Below, piece by piece: positions 23,901-37,815 of a DNA stretch of 64,000 nucleotides (positions are counted from its first letter, which is position 1; every line of letters starts with the position of its first letter). Under the pieces are notes generated by a model that worked only from the letters and a program-made list of their open reading frames with translations, was not told the origin of the DNA and made no database searches. The position numbers and the translations under genes are program-made. The stretch spans positions 744,001-808,000 of the forward strand of contig VICG01000016.1 in NCBI GenBank assembly GCA_008692225.1. Direction: 5' to 3'. The DNA is from Monilinia fructicola (Eukaryota > Ascomycota > Leotiomycetes > Helotiales > Sclerotiniaceae).

Positions 23901-26900
23901 ATAATTATTATTTTAAAATTTAATTACTTAATTGAATTTATTTTAAAAATTATAAAAAAACTTTTATAATAAAATTCTAAGTTTTTTATTATCAAAGAAA
24001 GTTTTTTAAAAACTTTAATATTTTAATATATTAAAATTTTTCAATTTAATATAATTATTTTTTTTAAATTTTATTTTATAATTTAATTTATTTTAAAAAA
24101 AAAGTTCTATAACTTATTTTATTTAAAAAATGAATTTTATAAATATAATATTTTATTAATATATTTTATTAATAATAAACCTTTAATATTTTTAAATAAA
24201 AAACTCGGTTTTTAAAAGTAATAATTATATTTAGAATAAAGATTAAAATTTTCTTTTATTAAAAGAATTTATATAAAAAATCTAATATTTTAATATATTA
24301 ATATCTTTTTTATTTTTTAGTATTTTTATTTTTATATTAAATTTTGTAATTTATTTTTTCAATTTTTAAAAGAAATTAATAAATTTCTTATTAAAAGGAA
24401 TCATATAAAGTATTTAATATTTTAATAATTTAATATTGAATAGTTTATTATTATTATTATTATTTTTAAATTTGATTATTTAATTAAGTTTATTTTAAAA
24501 ATTGATTAAAAAGGTTTTATAATAAAATTTAAAATCTTTTATTATTAAAAAAGGTTACTTGAAGACTTTAATATTTTAATAGATTAAGATTTTTTAATTT
24601 TTTATAATTACTATTTTTCAAATTTTATTTTATCATTTAATTTATTTTTAAAATAGAATTCTATATCTCATTTTATTTCAATGATTAGTTTATTATATAT
24701 AATATTTTATTAATATAATTTATAAATAATAAACTCTTTTTATTTTTATTTTGAAATAAAAAGTTTGTTTTTTAAATATAATAATAACATTTATAATAAA
24801 GTTTAAGATTTTCTTTTATTAAAAGAATTTATTTAAATAAGCTAATATTTAAATAGATTAATATATTTTAATGTTTTATAATTACTAATTTTAAATTTAG
24901 TTTTTAAATTGAATTTATTTTAAAAGAATTTATAACTTTCTTCTTTAATAAAGTTTAGTTTTTTTTTTCAATAAAAGAATTTATTTAAAAGATGTTATAT
25001 TTTAATATATTAAAATCCTTAAATTTTTTATAATTATCATTTTTATATTTTACTTTTTATTAAATTTACTTTGAAAAATATTAATAATTAATCTTTTAGA
25101 AAGAACAATATATTTTCTTTTATTTAAAAGATCTTTTTAAAGTATATAATATTTTAATAATTAAATATAATATTATATTTTATAGTTTTTTCTTTAAATT
25201 TTTTTAAATATTGTTTTTTTTGAAAGAATTAATATTAAAAATCTTATATTTTAATATATTAATATATTTTTATTCTTTATTATTAATCTTTTTATATTAA
25301 TTTCTTTCAATTTTTGAAAAAAAAGATTATTAATTTTTTTTTTAAATAAAACCTTATATTTTCCTTTATTTAAAGAATATATACAAAGTATAAAATATCT
25401 TTATAATTTAATATTAAAGATTTTTTTATTATTATTATTCTAAAATTTATTTTGAACATTATTAAGAAACTTTTATAATAAAATTTCAAATTTTTCATTA
25501 TTCAATTTTTCTTTTTAAAAACTTTAATATTTTAATAAATAAAGATCTTTTGATTTTTTATAATTATTATTTTAGAATTTATTTATATAATTTAAATTTT
25601 CTTTAAATAAGATTTTTTATCTTTTTTTATTAAAAAGATTAGTTTAATATACATAATATTTTATTAATAAAATTTAAAAATAATAAACTCTTTATATTTT
25701 CAAATGGAAAATTCGATTTTTAAATATTATATTTAAAATAAAGTTCAAGATTTGCTTTTATTAAAAAAATTTATTCAAACCAGATAATATTTAAATAAAT
25801 AAATATATTTTAATATTCCATAATTATTAATTCTTAATTTAATTTTTTAATTAAATTTATTTTATAAAATACTTTTCAATTTTTTTTCTATTAAAGTTTC
25901 GGTTTTTCCTTTATTAAAAAGATTTATATAAAATATCTAATATTTTAATAGATTAATAGTTTATAATTTTTTATAATTATAAGATTTATTTATTAAATTT
26001 ACTTTAAAAAATATTGATTATTTATCTTTTTAATAAAATTATACATTTTCTTTTATTGAAAACATTTTTTGAAAATATATAATATTTTAATAATTTAATA
26101 GAATAATATATTTTATAATTATTATTTTTAAGATTGATTTTCAAATAAAATTTATATCTTTAAAATTTCTTTAGATTTTCTCTTATTCAAAATATTTCTC
26201 TAAAATATTTAATATTTTAATAATTTATTACAATGATATATTTTATAATTATTATATTTAAGATCGATTTTTAATTAAAATTTATATCTTTAAAAATTAT
26301 TTAGATTTTCTTTTATTTAAAAAGTCTATAAAAAAAGTGTAATATTTTTATATATTAATATATTTTGATTTATTATTATTATTATTTTTAAATTGAAATT
26401 TTTAATTCACTTTTCTTTATTTTTTGAAAAGAAATTAATAATTTATTTTTTAAATAAAATTCTTTATTTTCTTTTATTAATAGAATTTATAGAAAGTATA
26501 TAATATTTTAATTATTTAATTTTTAATAGTTTATTATTATTATTCTTTTTAAATTTTATTTTTCAATTGAGTTTATTTTAAAAGTTATTAAAATGAGATT
26601 TATTAATAAAATCTTAATTTTTTTATTAAAAGAATTTACTTGATAACTTTAATATCTTAAGAAATTAAGGTTCTCAATTTCTTATAATTACTATTTTTAA
26701 AATAAAATTATTTACCTCGTTTTTTTCTAAAGATTTATTTAATATATATAATATAATTTAAAAATCATAACCTCTTTATATTTTTAAATAAACAATTTGA
26801 TTTTTTAATATAATAATTATATTTATAATAAAATTTAAAAGTTTCGTCTATTGAATAAACTTATAAATATCAAAAAATATTTAAATAAATTAAGAAATTA

Positions 26901-29700
26901 ATATATTTTACTATTTTATACTTAGTAACTTTAAATTTAGCTTTTATATTAACTTTATTTTAAAAGATATTTATAAACTTTCTTTTAATAAAGTTTTAAT
27001 CTTTCTTTTAATAAAAGAATTGATTTTAAAGATCTAATAATTTAATAATTATATCTTTTAAAATTTATTTTTAATAATATTTATAATTAATCTTTTAAAT
27101 TAAATTGTATTGTCCTTTATTGAAAAGATTATTTTAAAATATAAAACATTTTAATAACTTAATATTTTCTAAAACTTTATAATTATTATTTAAGAATTTA
27201 AGTTCTAAATAAAATATTCATCTTTAAATTCTTCTTAAGTTTTTTTTATTAAATAAATTTATATAAATAATGTTCTATTTTAATAATTGAATATAATATT
27301 AAATTTAGAAATTATAATTATAATTTTTAATTCTTTAAATAGAACTTTAATTCTTTAATCTTTTTTCAAATTTTTATTTATTATAATAATTCATTTGAAA
27401 ACTTTTTTATTTTAATAAATTAAAATTCCTTAATCTTCTTTAATTATAATTTTTAAATTTAAATTGAAATTCATAATTTGATATTTTCAAAACGATTATA
27501 AATTCATTTTCAAATAAAATTTTCTATTTTCTTTTATTTAAAGAATTTACTTTGAAACTTTAATACTTTAATAAATTAAGATTTTTAATTTTTATAATCA
27601 TTTTTACTTTTGACTTATTATTCTAGTTTATTTTAATAAAAGTTATAAATTCATTTTTAAATAAAATATATACTTTATTTTATTAAAAAAATCTCTTTAA
27701 AAACTTTAATCTTTTAATAGATTAAGATTTCGAAATATTATTTAATTATAATTTTTTAATTTAATTTTATAATTTTAATAATTTTAAAAAGGGTTTTATT
27801 TTTTTACTAAAATCTTATATATTCTTTAATTTAAGAAACATTCTTAAAATAAATAATATTTAAATAATTTAATATAATATTATATTTTAGATTATTTTTT
27901 AAAATTAAGGTATTTATTTATAATGAATAATATTTTTATAATTTGAAATAATATTATATTTTATAATTATTATTTTAAAATTTAATTTTCAAATCAAATT
28001 TATATCTATAACGTGTTTTTATAAATCCTTTTACTAAAAGAATTTATATAAATAATTTAATATTAAATAATTTTCTATTATTATTTTATTTTAATTAAAT
28101 TCTTTAATTAAATCTATTTTTAAAGTTATAAAAGAAGTTTTTTAAAAAAAATTTAAGTTTTTCATTATTAAAGAAAATTATTTAAAGACTTTAATATTTT
28201 AATATATTAAGACTTTTTAATTTTTCATAATTATTATTTGAAAATTTTATTTTTAAATTTAATATATTTTAAATAAAGTTCTATAATTTATTTTATATTA
28301 AAGAATTATTTAATATGTATAATATCTTATTAATATATCTTATAAATAATAAACCTTTTCTATTTTTCAATAAAGAGATCGGTTTTTAAATAGTTATATT
28401 TATAATGAAGTTTAAAATTTTCTTTTATTAAAAGAATTCATTTAAATAATTTAAAATTAAAATAAATTATTTTTTTTCAATTTTTTTAATTATAAGTTTT
28501 ATATTTAACTTTTAAATTCAAATTATTCTATAAAATATTCATAAATTTTTTCTTAATAAAGTTTTTGTTTTTCTTTTATTAAAAGAATTTATTACTAAGA
28601 TCTAATATTTTAATAGAAAAATATCTTAAAATTTTTTACTATTATTATTTTAATATTAAATCTATTAATTAAATACTTTTTAAAAATATTTATAATTTAT
28701 CTTTTTAAGAGAATTATATTCTTTCTTTTATTTAAAATATTCTTCTAGAATAAATAATATTTTAATAATTTAATAGAATATTATATTTTATAATTATTAT
28801 TTCAAAGATAAATATTTAAATATAATTTATATCTTTAAATCTTTTATAGATTTTCTTTTATTAAAAGGATTTATATAAATAATTCAATACTTTAATATAT
28901 TAATATATTTTTATTTTTTATTATTATTAGTTTTATATTAGATTTTTTAATTTAGGTTTTCTAATTTTTTAGAAAAATATAAGTAATTAATCTTTTAAGA
29001 ATAATAATATATATTCTTTTATTTAAAGGATCTTTTTAAAATATATAACATTTTAATAATTTAATATAATATTATATTTTATAATTACTTTTTTTTAATT
29101 TAATTTATTAATGGAATATATATCTTTTAATTTTTTCAAATATTCTATTATTAAAAGAATTAATATAAAGAATCTTTTTTCTTTCTGCTTTTTTTTATTA
29201 TTTTTTTTCTATTAATCTTTTAATTTAGTTTCTTTAATTTCTTATAAAGTAATTATATTTTTTCTTTTATTTAAAAGCTTTATATAAAATATATAGTATT
29301 TTAATAATCAAATATTAAATACTTCTTTTTATTATTATTATTTTTTAATTTAATTTTTTAATTAAATTTTTTTTAATAACTATTAAAACAAGTTCTATAA
29401 TAAAATTCTAAATTTTATATTATTGAAAAGCTTTATCGAAAAACTTGAATATTTTAATAAATAAAGATCATTTGATTTTTTATAATTATTATTTTAAAAT
29501 TTAATTATATAATTAAAATTTTATTCACAATAAAAAAAAATATATTTTTTTATTTAAAAGATTTATATTCAATATTTGATATTTTAATGATTTAATAAAA
29601 TATTATATTCTTTAATTATTATATTAAAATCTGATTTTTAAATAAAATTTTTATTTTTAAATCTTTTCTAAATATTTTTTTATTAAAAGAATTTCTATAA
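20910..29700 (+). repeat. Degenerate AT satellite, outer subfamily with higher-order order
   Basis: Nearly pure A/T with no coding potential. A core of the form TAATATTTTAATAAATTAAT recurs near 21,154, 21,310, 21,436, 21,565, 21,727, 21,850, 21,985, 22,140, 22,268, 22,415, 22,553, 22,680, 22,820, 22,965 and 23,105, about 140 bp apart (123-162). Units differ and the types recur in order: one ends AATATTAAATAGTTTATTA, the next AATAAATAAAGA, the next AATAATAAACTCTTT. About 400 bp from 20,995 is closely similar to about 400 bp from 24,835. The top strand is T-biased. Period and order are counted by eye. Confidence 0.75.
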
Positions 29701-32653
29701 ATAATCTAATATTTGAATATATTAATATCTTTCTTGCTTTTTATTAAAATTAAAAGATTTAATGAATTCATATTATTTGAATTTTTATATTTATAATTTT
29801 AAAATAAAATCTTTTAATTTTAAATTAAATTCCGTTTAAAAAATATTTATAATTATTTTCTAAATGGAAATCTTCTATTCTTTTTATAAAAATATTTTAA
29901 TAAACTAATATTTTTTAGTTATTTATAAATAATATTATTTATAATTATTATTTAAAGATAATTGTTTAAAATCAAATTTACTTAAAATAATATTTATATT
30001 CCTTTTTAAATAAAAATTTATATTTTGTTTTATTGATAAATTTTATTAGAAGAATAAAAGATTTTAATAAACTAATATATTTGAATCTCTAATAATCTTT
30101 TTTAAAATAAAACATTTTGAATATATTTATTTAAAGACAACTTATAATTATTTTTTAAATATATATCTATATATTTTCTTATTATAAGATTTTATTTTAA
30201 AAATTAAAGATTTCAAAAAATTAATATATTTTAATTATTAACAATTGTTATATAAAAATAATCCTTAGAATTTAATTCACTTTAAGTAATTAAAATATTT
30301 TAATTATTTATATCCATTTTCTTAAATAAAATCTTAAAATCAAATTTATTTTAAATAATATTATAATTTTTTTAATAAAAATTCATAATTTCATTTATTA
30401 ATAATTTTTATAAAACAGATTGAAATTTTTAATTAATTAATATATTTAATCTTTTTTATAATTCATATTTTAAATAAAACTTTTTAATTAAATTGAATTA
30501 AAAAAATTTATTATTTATTTTTTTCAATAAGAATGTTTAATTCTTATTATAAAAAGATTTTATTTAAAAGATTAAAAGTTTTAATATATTTATATTTTTT
30601 AGTTTTTATAATTCTAATCTTAAAATAAAAATTTTTAATAAAATATAATTTAAAAAGTATCTTTAATTTTTTTCTAAAAAAAAATTAATGATTTTTTTAT
30701 TATAAAATATTATTAAAAAAATAAACAACTATAATAAATAAGTATTTTTTATTTTTCTATATTTATTATTTGAAAAGAATTTTTGAAAATAAAATTCAGT
30801 TTCTATAATATTAATAATTTCAATTAAAATAAAAAGAAATATTTTCTTTTATTAAATAATTTTATTAAAAAGATTTAAAATTTTAATAAATGAATATTGT
30901 TTAATTTTTTATATTTATTATTTAAAGAGCATTTTCAAAAATTAAATTTAGTTTATAAAATATTGAAAATTTTCATTAAAATAAAAATAAATATTTTCTT
31001 TTATTAAAAAGCTTTATAATAAAAATTTAAAATTTTAATAAATTAAAACTTTTTCTTTATTTATAATTTTCATTTTGAAATAATATTTTAAAAGTAAATT
31101 TATTTAAAAAAAGAATTCTAATTGTTTTTTTAAAAAGATTTTTTTAAAATTAGGCTTACTACTTTAAATAATATTTATAATTCTTTTTTTGAATAAAACC
31201 TATATTTTCTTTTATTAAAAGATCTTATTAAAAGAATTTAAGATTTTAATAAATTAATATATTTAAAGTTTGAATAATTATCTTTTATATAAAATTCTTT
31301 TATTAAATTTTATTTAAAAAATACTTATTATTATCTTTTTAATAAAAATTCATAGTTTTTTTTATTAAATAATTATATATAAAAGATTAAAAATTTTAAT
31401 AAATTATTATCTGTTAGTTTTCTAAAATTATTATTCATAAAGAATTTTACACAACTTTATTTACTTTATATAATATTAAAAATTGGTTTTTTTTAAAGAA
31501 AATTTCTATTTTCTTTTATTAATAAAAATTATGAAAATAATAAAAGATGTTAATAAATTATTATCCTTTTATTATTTATAATATTTATTTATTAAAAAAG
31601 TTTTTAACTTAAATTTACTTTAAAATTTAAAATATTTTATTAGATAAAAATTTCTTTTTTTTATAAATAAGTTTTATTAAAAAAATTAAAGATTTTATTA
31701 AGTTTATATATTTTATTTTCTTATAATTATTTATTTATATAAAATTCTTTATTAAATTTATTTTTTATTATATTTATAATACTTTTTTTAAAAAAAAATT
31801 TTTATCTTCTTTTATTAAAAGATTTAATTTTAAAAATTTAAAATTTTAATAAATTGATTTTTTTCAATCATTTATATTCATTATTTATAAAAAGTTTCTA
31901 AAATCTTTACTCTAAATAATATTTAAAATTTATTTTTTAAAGAAAATTTTCTATTCTCTTTTATTAAAAGGATTTTTTAATAAAATTTCAAATCTTAATT
32001 AATGAATATATTTCTACTTTTTATAAATATTTTTTATATAATATTTAAAAACAAAACTTATTTAAAATTATATTTTTAATTTTTTTTTACAAAAATTTTT
32101 ATATTCTTTTATTAAAAGATTTGATCTAAAAGATTTAAAATAATAAGAAATTAATATATTTGAATTCTTTGTATAATATATTTATAAAAATCCTTTTAAT
32201 GAAATTTATTTTAAGAAATATTAATAATATATTTCTTAAAAATTTTTTAAAGTTTTTATTATAAAAAAACTTTATTTTGAAGATTAAGAATTTTAATAAA
32301 TTAATATCTTTAAGTTTTATATAAATTCAATTTTAAAATAAAATCTTTCTATTAAATTTAATTCTAAAAATCTTTGGAATTATTTTCTTAATAAAACTTT
32401 TTATTTTCTTTTATTAACGAGTTTAATCAAAAGAATTAAAGATATTAATAGATAAATATCTTTTATTTACTTATAATTATTAATTATAAAAGATTTTTTA
32501 AAATAAAATTTATTTTAAATAGAATTAAAAATTCTTTTTTAAATAAAAATTTTCATTTTCTTTTATTTAAAAGATTTATAATATATTATTTTAAATATAA
32601 TCTTCTAATAAATAAAAGTATTTAATTTTATTTAAAAAAAGTTATTTTTACTT
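29701..32653 (+). repeat. AT satellite, inner subfamily, left arm
   Basis: The same style of repeat with slightly longer units (about 150-170 bp), marked by TTTTATTAAAAGATTT, then AATTTTAATAAATTAATAT and TTATAATTATTATTT. This subfamily appears in reverse orientation to the right of 32,653. No genes. Confidence 0.65.
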
Positions 32654-32668
32654 TTTTAAAATAACTTT
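32638..32668. other. Perfect 11-bp inverted repeat at the orientation switch
   Basis: AAAGTTATTTT and AAAATAACTTT face each other across nine bases. Forward-oriented satellite cores are last recognisable near 32,440 and reverse-oriented ones first near 32,710, so this sits at the symmetry point of the array. Confidence 0.7.
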
Positions 32669-35600
32669 ATTATAAAATAGAATTAAAAAAAAAGTTATAA
32701 AAGATTAGAATATTCTAATTTATTAAAATATAAAATAATTTAAATATCATTTTCTAATGAAAAAAAAAAAATTTTATAAAAAACATTTTTTTTTAAAAAA
32801 TGTTTATTACAAATGAAAATCTAAAAACAAAATTATAAAAAATTATAATATATTAATTTATTAAAATTATTAATTGATAAAATAAAATCTTTTAATAACT
32901 AAAATTATAGAATTTTCTTTAAAAAATAATTATTTTTTGAATTATAAGAAATTTAAATATATTAATCTATTGAAATATTATATTCTTTAAATTTATAAGT
33001 AAAGAATTTATAAGTTTTTATTTAGAAAATAAATTATAAATAATATTAAAAGTAAATTCAATTTTTCAAAACTTTTTATAAATAAAAATTAAAAAAAATT
33101 AAAAGATATTAATTTATTAAAATTTTAAATCTTTTATATTTAATTTCTTAATAATAAAAATTATATATTTTTATTTATAATTGTTTTTGAATCTATATTG
33201 AATTAATAAGTTTTTTTTAAAAAATAATACGAAATTTGAATATATTGATTTATTAAAATTTTTAATCTTTGAATGAAATCTTTTTCATAAAAAAAAAATG
33301 AAATTTTTATTAAATCAAATTTAAAATCTTATTTTAAATGAATTTAAATCTAAAATATTATTTAAAAATAAAAATAATAAATAATAAAAAAATTTAATTT
33401 TTTAAAATCTTTAATTCTTTTAATAAGATCTTTTAATAAAAGAAAAATTAGAATCTTATTTTATAAATAATTTTTTTTTAAAAAAAAGAATATTATAAAA
33501 TAAAATTTAAAAAAAATTATAAAAGAAAGTTAAAATATATTTATTCATTAAAATATTAGTTTTCTTAAATGAAATCTTTTAATAAAAGAATTAATAAAAC
33601 TTTATTTAGAAAAGAATTATTTATTTTATTTAAAAAATCTTTATTATAGAATTTAATTTAAATAAAATTATGAAAAAAAGTTAAAATACTTTTATATATT
33701 AACTATTTAAATCATTTTAATAAAATCTTTCAATAAGAAAAATAGAAATTTTTTAAAAAACAATTATTAATATTTATTAAACTAAATTTAATGAAAAAAT
33801 TTTTTAAAAATAGAAAATTATAAAAAGTTTAAATATATTAAATTAATAAAATCTTAAATCTTTTTAGTAAAACTTTGTTTTCAAAAAATTTTTATATAAA
33901 AAAATAATATAAATATTATTTAAAATATATTTAACTTTTATATTTTTTTAATAAATAATTATTAAAAATAATAAAATATTATTAATTAATTAAAATCTTA
34001 AATTCTTTTAGTAAAATCTATTAAAAAAAATAATATTATATTTAAAGGTAAAATTAAAAAAAACTTTAAAGTAATTTTAATTTTTAAAAATTTTTATAAG
34101 TAGTAATTATATAAAACGAAAAGATATTAATTTATTAAAATTTTTAATTTTTCAAATTTAATCTTTTAATAAAATCTTTTTTTTTATTTTTAAAATAATT
34201 ATATATATATTTTAAACTAAATTCAATTAGAATATTTTATTTAAAGATTATAATTATACAAAATAAGAAAATATTAATATATTAAAATTTAAAATCTTTT
34301 AAATAAAAGCTTATAAAAATAAAGATTTTAAATTTTTATTAAAAAAAAATCATAATTTTTTTTAAATTAACTTTAATTAAAAAGCTTTATAAATAAATAA
34401 TTATAAAAACTAAAAGTATTTAATTTATTATAATTTTTTATTTTTTTAATAATTTTTATTAGAAAAAGAAATTATTAATATTAATTAAAAAAATTGAATT
34501 TTAAAATACTTTTTGAGGAAATATTTTTAAATAATTTAAATATAATATTTTATTTAAATCTTAAATCTCTTTTACAAAATCTATTAATAAAAGAAAATAA
34601 AAACTTTTATTGAAAAAAAAATTATAAATATTATTGAAAGTAAAATCAATTTTTAAAAAATTATTTATAAATAATAATTAGAAAGAATTAAATAATATAA
34701 ATTTATTAGAATTTTAAATTCTTTTAATAAAATATCTTAATAAAGAATAATAAAATGTTTCTTTTATAAAATTATTATATATATTTATTAAAATGAATTA
34801 AAAAAAAAGTTTTTTCAAAAATAATAATTTGAAAAAAATTAAAATATATAAATATTGTAAATAGTAATTAAACAAAATAAAAAGATATTATTTTATTCAA
34901 ATTTTTAAATTATAAAATTAAATTTTTTAATAAAAAATAATGAAATTTATCATTTATAAAAGAATTAAAATTATTTTTAAATTAGATTTATAGAAAGTAT
35001 TTTTTCAAAATCATAATTATAAAAAACTAGAAAATATTAATATATTAAAATTTTTAATTTTGTAAATAAAAGTTTTTAATAATAAGAACTAAAGATTTTT
35101 ATTTAAATAAAAAATCATAATATTTTTAAAATTAAATTTAATTTATAATCTTTATAAAAAAATAATTATAAAAACTAAAAATAATTAATTTATTATAATT
35201 TTTAAGCTTTTTAATAAGAAAAGAAATTATTAATATTAATAAAAATAAATCTAATTTGAAAATATTATTTAAAAAACAATTATAAATAATTAAAATATAT
35301 TAATTTTTTATTATCTTTATTTTCTTTAATATAATTTACTAAAATTTTAAATTTTTTAAATAAGATTTTTCTATTTTTAATATATTAAATAAAACTTATT
35401 TCTTAAAGAAAATATAAATTTCTATTTGGAAAAGAATTTTAAATATTATTTAAAATGAATTTGATTTTGAAAGTTTTTTATAAATAATCAAAAAAATTAA
35501 TTTATTAAAATCCTAAATCTTTTAAATTAAATTATTAATAGAAGAAAATAAAAATTTCTATTTAAAAAGAAATTTTAAATAATATTTAAAAGAAAATTAA

Positions 35601-37600
35601 TTTTAAAAAATCTTTTATAATTTTTTATTATAAAAAAATAAAAGATATTATTTTATCAAAATCTTTGATTCTTTTAATAAAACTTTTTATTAAATAAAAA
35701 TATAAAGTTTTATAAAAAAATTATTTATCAAATTTTTTAAATTAAATTTTATTAAAAGATTTCATTTTAAAACTAAACTTATATAAATATAAACAATATT
35801 GATTTATAAAAATTTTAAAATTTTTAATTTAATCTTTTAATAAAAAAAAATTTTTTTTTTTAAAAAAATTATAAATACTTTTTACATTTAAATTTAATAA
35901 AAAGATTTTATTTTCAAATTATAATTTTCAAAAGCTAAATTTTATATAAAAAAATTTTTATAAAAAAATGTTTATAAAAAGTTTTAATATATTAATTTAT
36001 TAAAATTATAAATTTTTTTAAGAAAATCTATTAATAAGAAAAAATAAGAACTTTTTTTAAATAAATATTAAAGATATTATTCGAAATAATTTAATTACAA
36101 AATAGCACTCAAAAATAATAATTATAAAAAATTAAAATATATTAATCTATTTAAATTTTCAATTTTTGAAAAAAAGCTTTATAATAAAAAAAAATATAAA
36201 TAATGATTTCAAAAAGAATTTTCAATATTATTTTAATTGAGATTAGTTTGAAAAAATTATTTATAAATAATAAATATAAATAATTTGAAAATATTAATTT
36301 ATCAAAATCTTTTATTTCTTTTATAAAATTAAATAATAAAAGAAAATAGAATTTATTTTTAAAAAAATTATTATAAATTTATATCAAAAAAAAATTCAAT
36401 TTAATATATTATTTAAAATAAGAATTTTGAATAATCAAAGAATATTAATTTATTAATATTTTTAATCTTTTAAATAAAATCTTTTTATAAAAAATATAGA
36501 TTTTTACTTAAAAAGTTAAAAATATTTTTTAAAAAAAATCTTATTTAAAAGAATAATAATAAAAAATTCAAATATATTAAATTATTCAAATCTTTAATCT
36601 TTTAAAGAAAATTTACTTTTTTAAAAAAAATATAAATTTCTATTTCAAAAAGAATTATAAATATTATTTAAAATAAATTTCATTTTGAAAAATCTTTTAT
36701 AAATAATATTAATATATAATTAAAAAATATAAATATATTAAAATCCTAAATCTTTTAAATTAAATTCATTAATAAAAGAAATAGAAATTTCTATTAAAAA
36801 AAGAATTTTAAATTCTTTTTAAATAATATTTATAAATAATTAAAAAGTATTAATTTATTAAAACCCTAAATCTTATAAACTGAATTCATTAATAAAAAAA
36901 TATTGGTATTTTCATTTAAAAAAGAATTTTCAATTTTATTTAAAGTAAATTTAATTTTAAGAAATCTTTTATAATTAATAATTATAAATAAATAAAATAA
37001 ATTAATTTATTAATATCTTTAATTTTTTTAATTAAACTTGTTAATAAAAGAAAATATAAAGTTTGATTAAGAAAATGATTTTAAAGGTTTTTTAAATTCA
37101 ATTTAATAAAAAGATTGTTAAATTCATATAAAACTTAAAGATATTAATTTATTAATATTCGTAATCTTAAAAATGAAATCTTTTAATAATAAAAACTTGA
37201 AATTTTTGTTTAAGAAATTATTATTAATATTTTTTAAAATAGATTTTATTAAAAAGATTTTAATAAAATTATTCTAAAAAGAATTCAATTATATTAATTT
37301 ATTATTATTTTCAATCTTTTAAATGAAATCTTTTTTTAAAAAAAATAAAAATATAATTTAAAATAAATTTAATTTTAAAATATTACATAAAAATAATAAC
37401 TATAAGAAATTAATATATATTAATGAATTAAGATTTAAAATTTTATTGAAAAAGCTTTTAATGAAAGAATATATAAAATTTTCTTTTTAAAATAAATTTC
37501 AAATATTATTTAAAGTAGAATTTTTAAAAAAAATTTTAAATAATTAATATAAATAATTAAAATTATTAAATTCTAATTCTAAAATCATAAAGTTATAAAA
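32654..37600 (-). repeat. AT satellite, inner subfamily in reverse orientation, right arm
   Basis: The units are the reverse complement of the left arm: ATATTAATTTATTAAAATC recurs near 33,095, 33,240, 33,540, 33,830, 33,975, 34,120, 34,270 and onward, about 145 bp apart, followed by ATCTTTTAATAAAA. The top strand is A-biased here, opposite to the left arm. It loses regularity near 37,600. No gene seen. Confidence 0.7.
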
Positions 37601-37815
37601 GATTATAAAATTAAAATAAATAAAAATTGATTTTGCTTATATATAAATTATATTAAATAAAAAAAGAATCGTTGGAAAAAGAAAAAAAAAGAAAAGGAAA
37701 TTATTAAAAAAAATTAAAAAATTCTATAAAATAAAAATAAAGTTTCAAAGCTTTTAAAAAAATAAATAATTTTTAAATTATATAATAATCTATCATTATT
37801 ATAATATTATATTAT

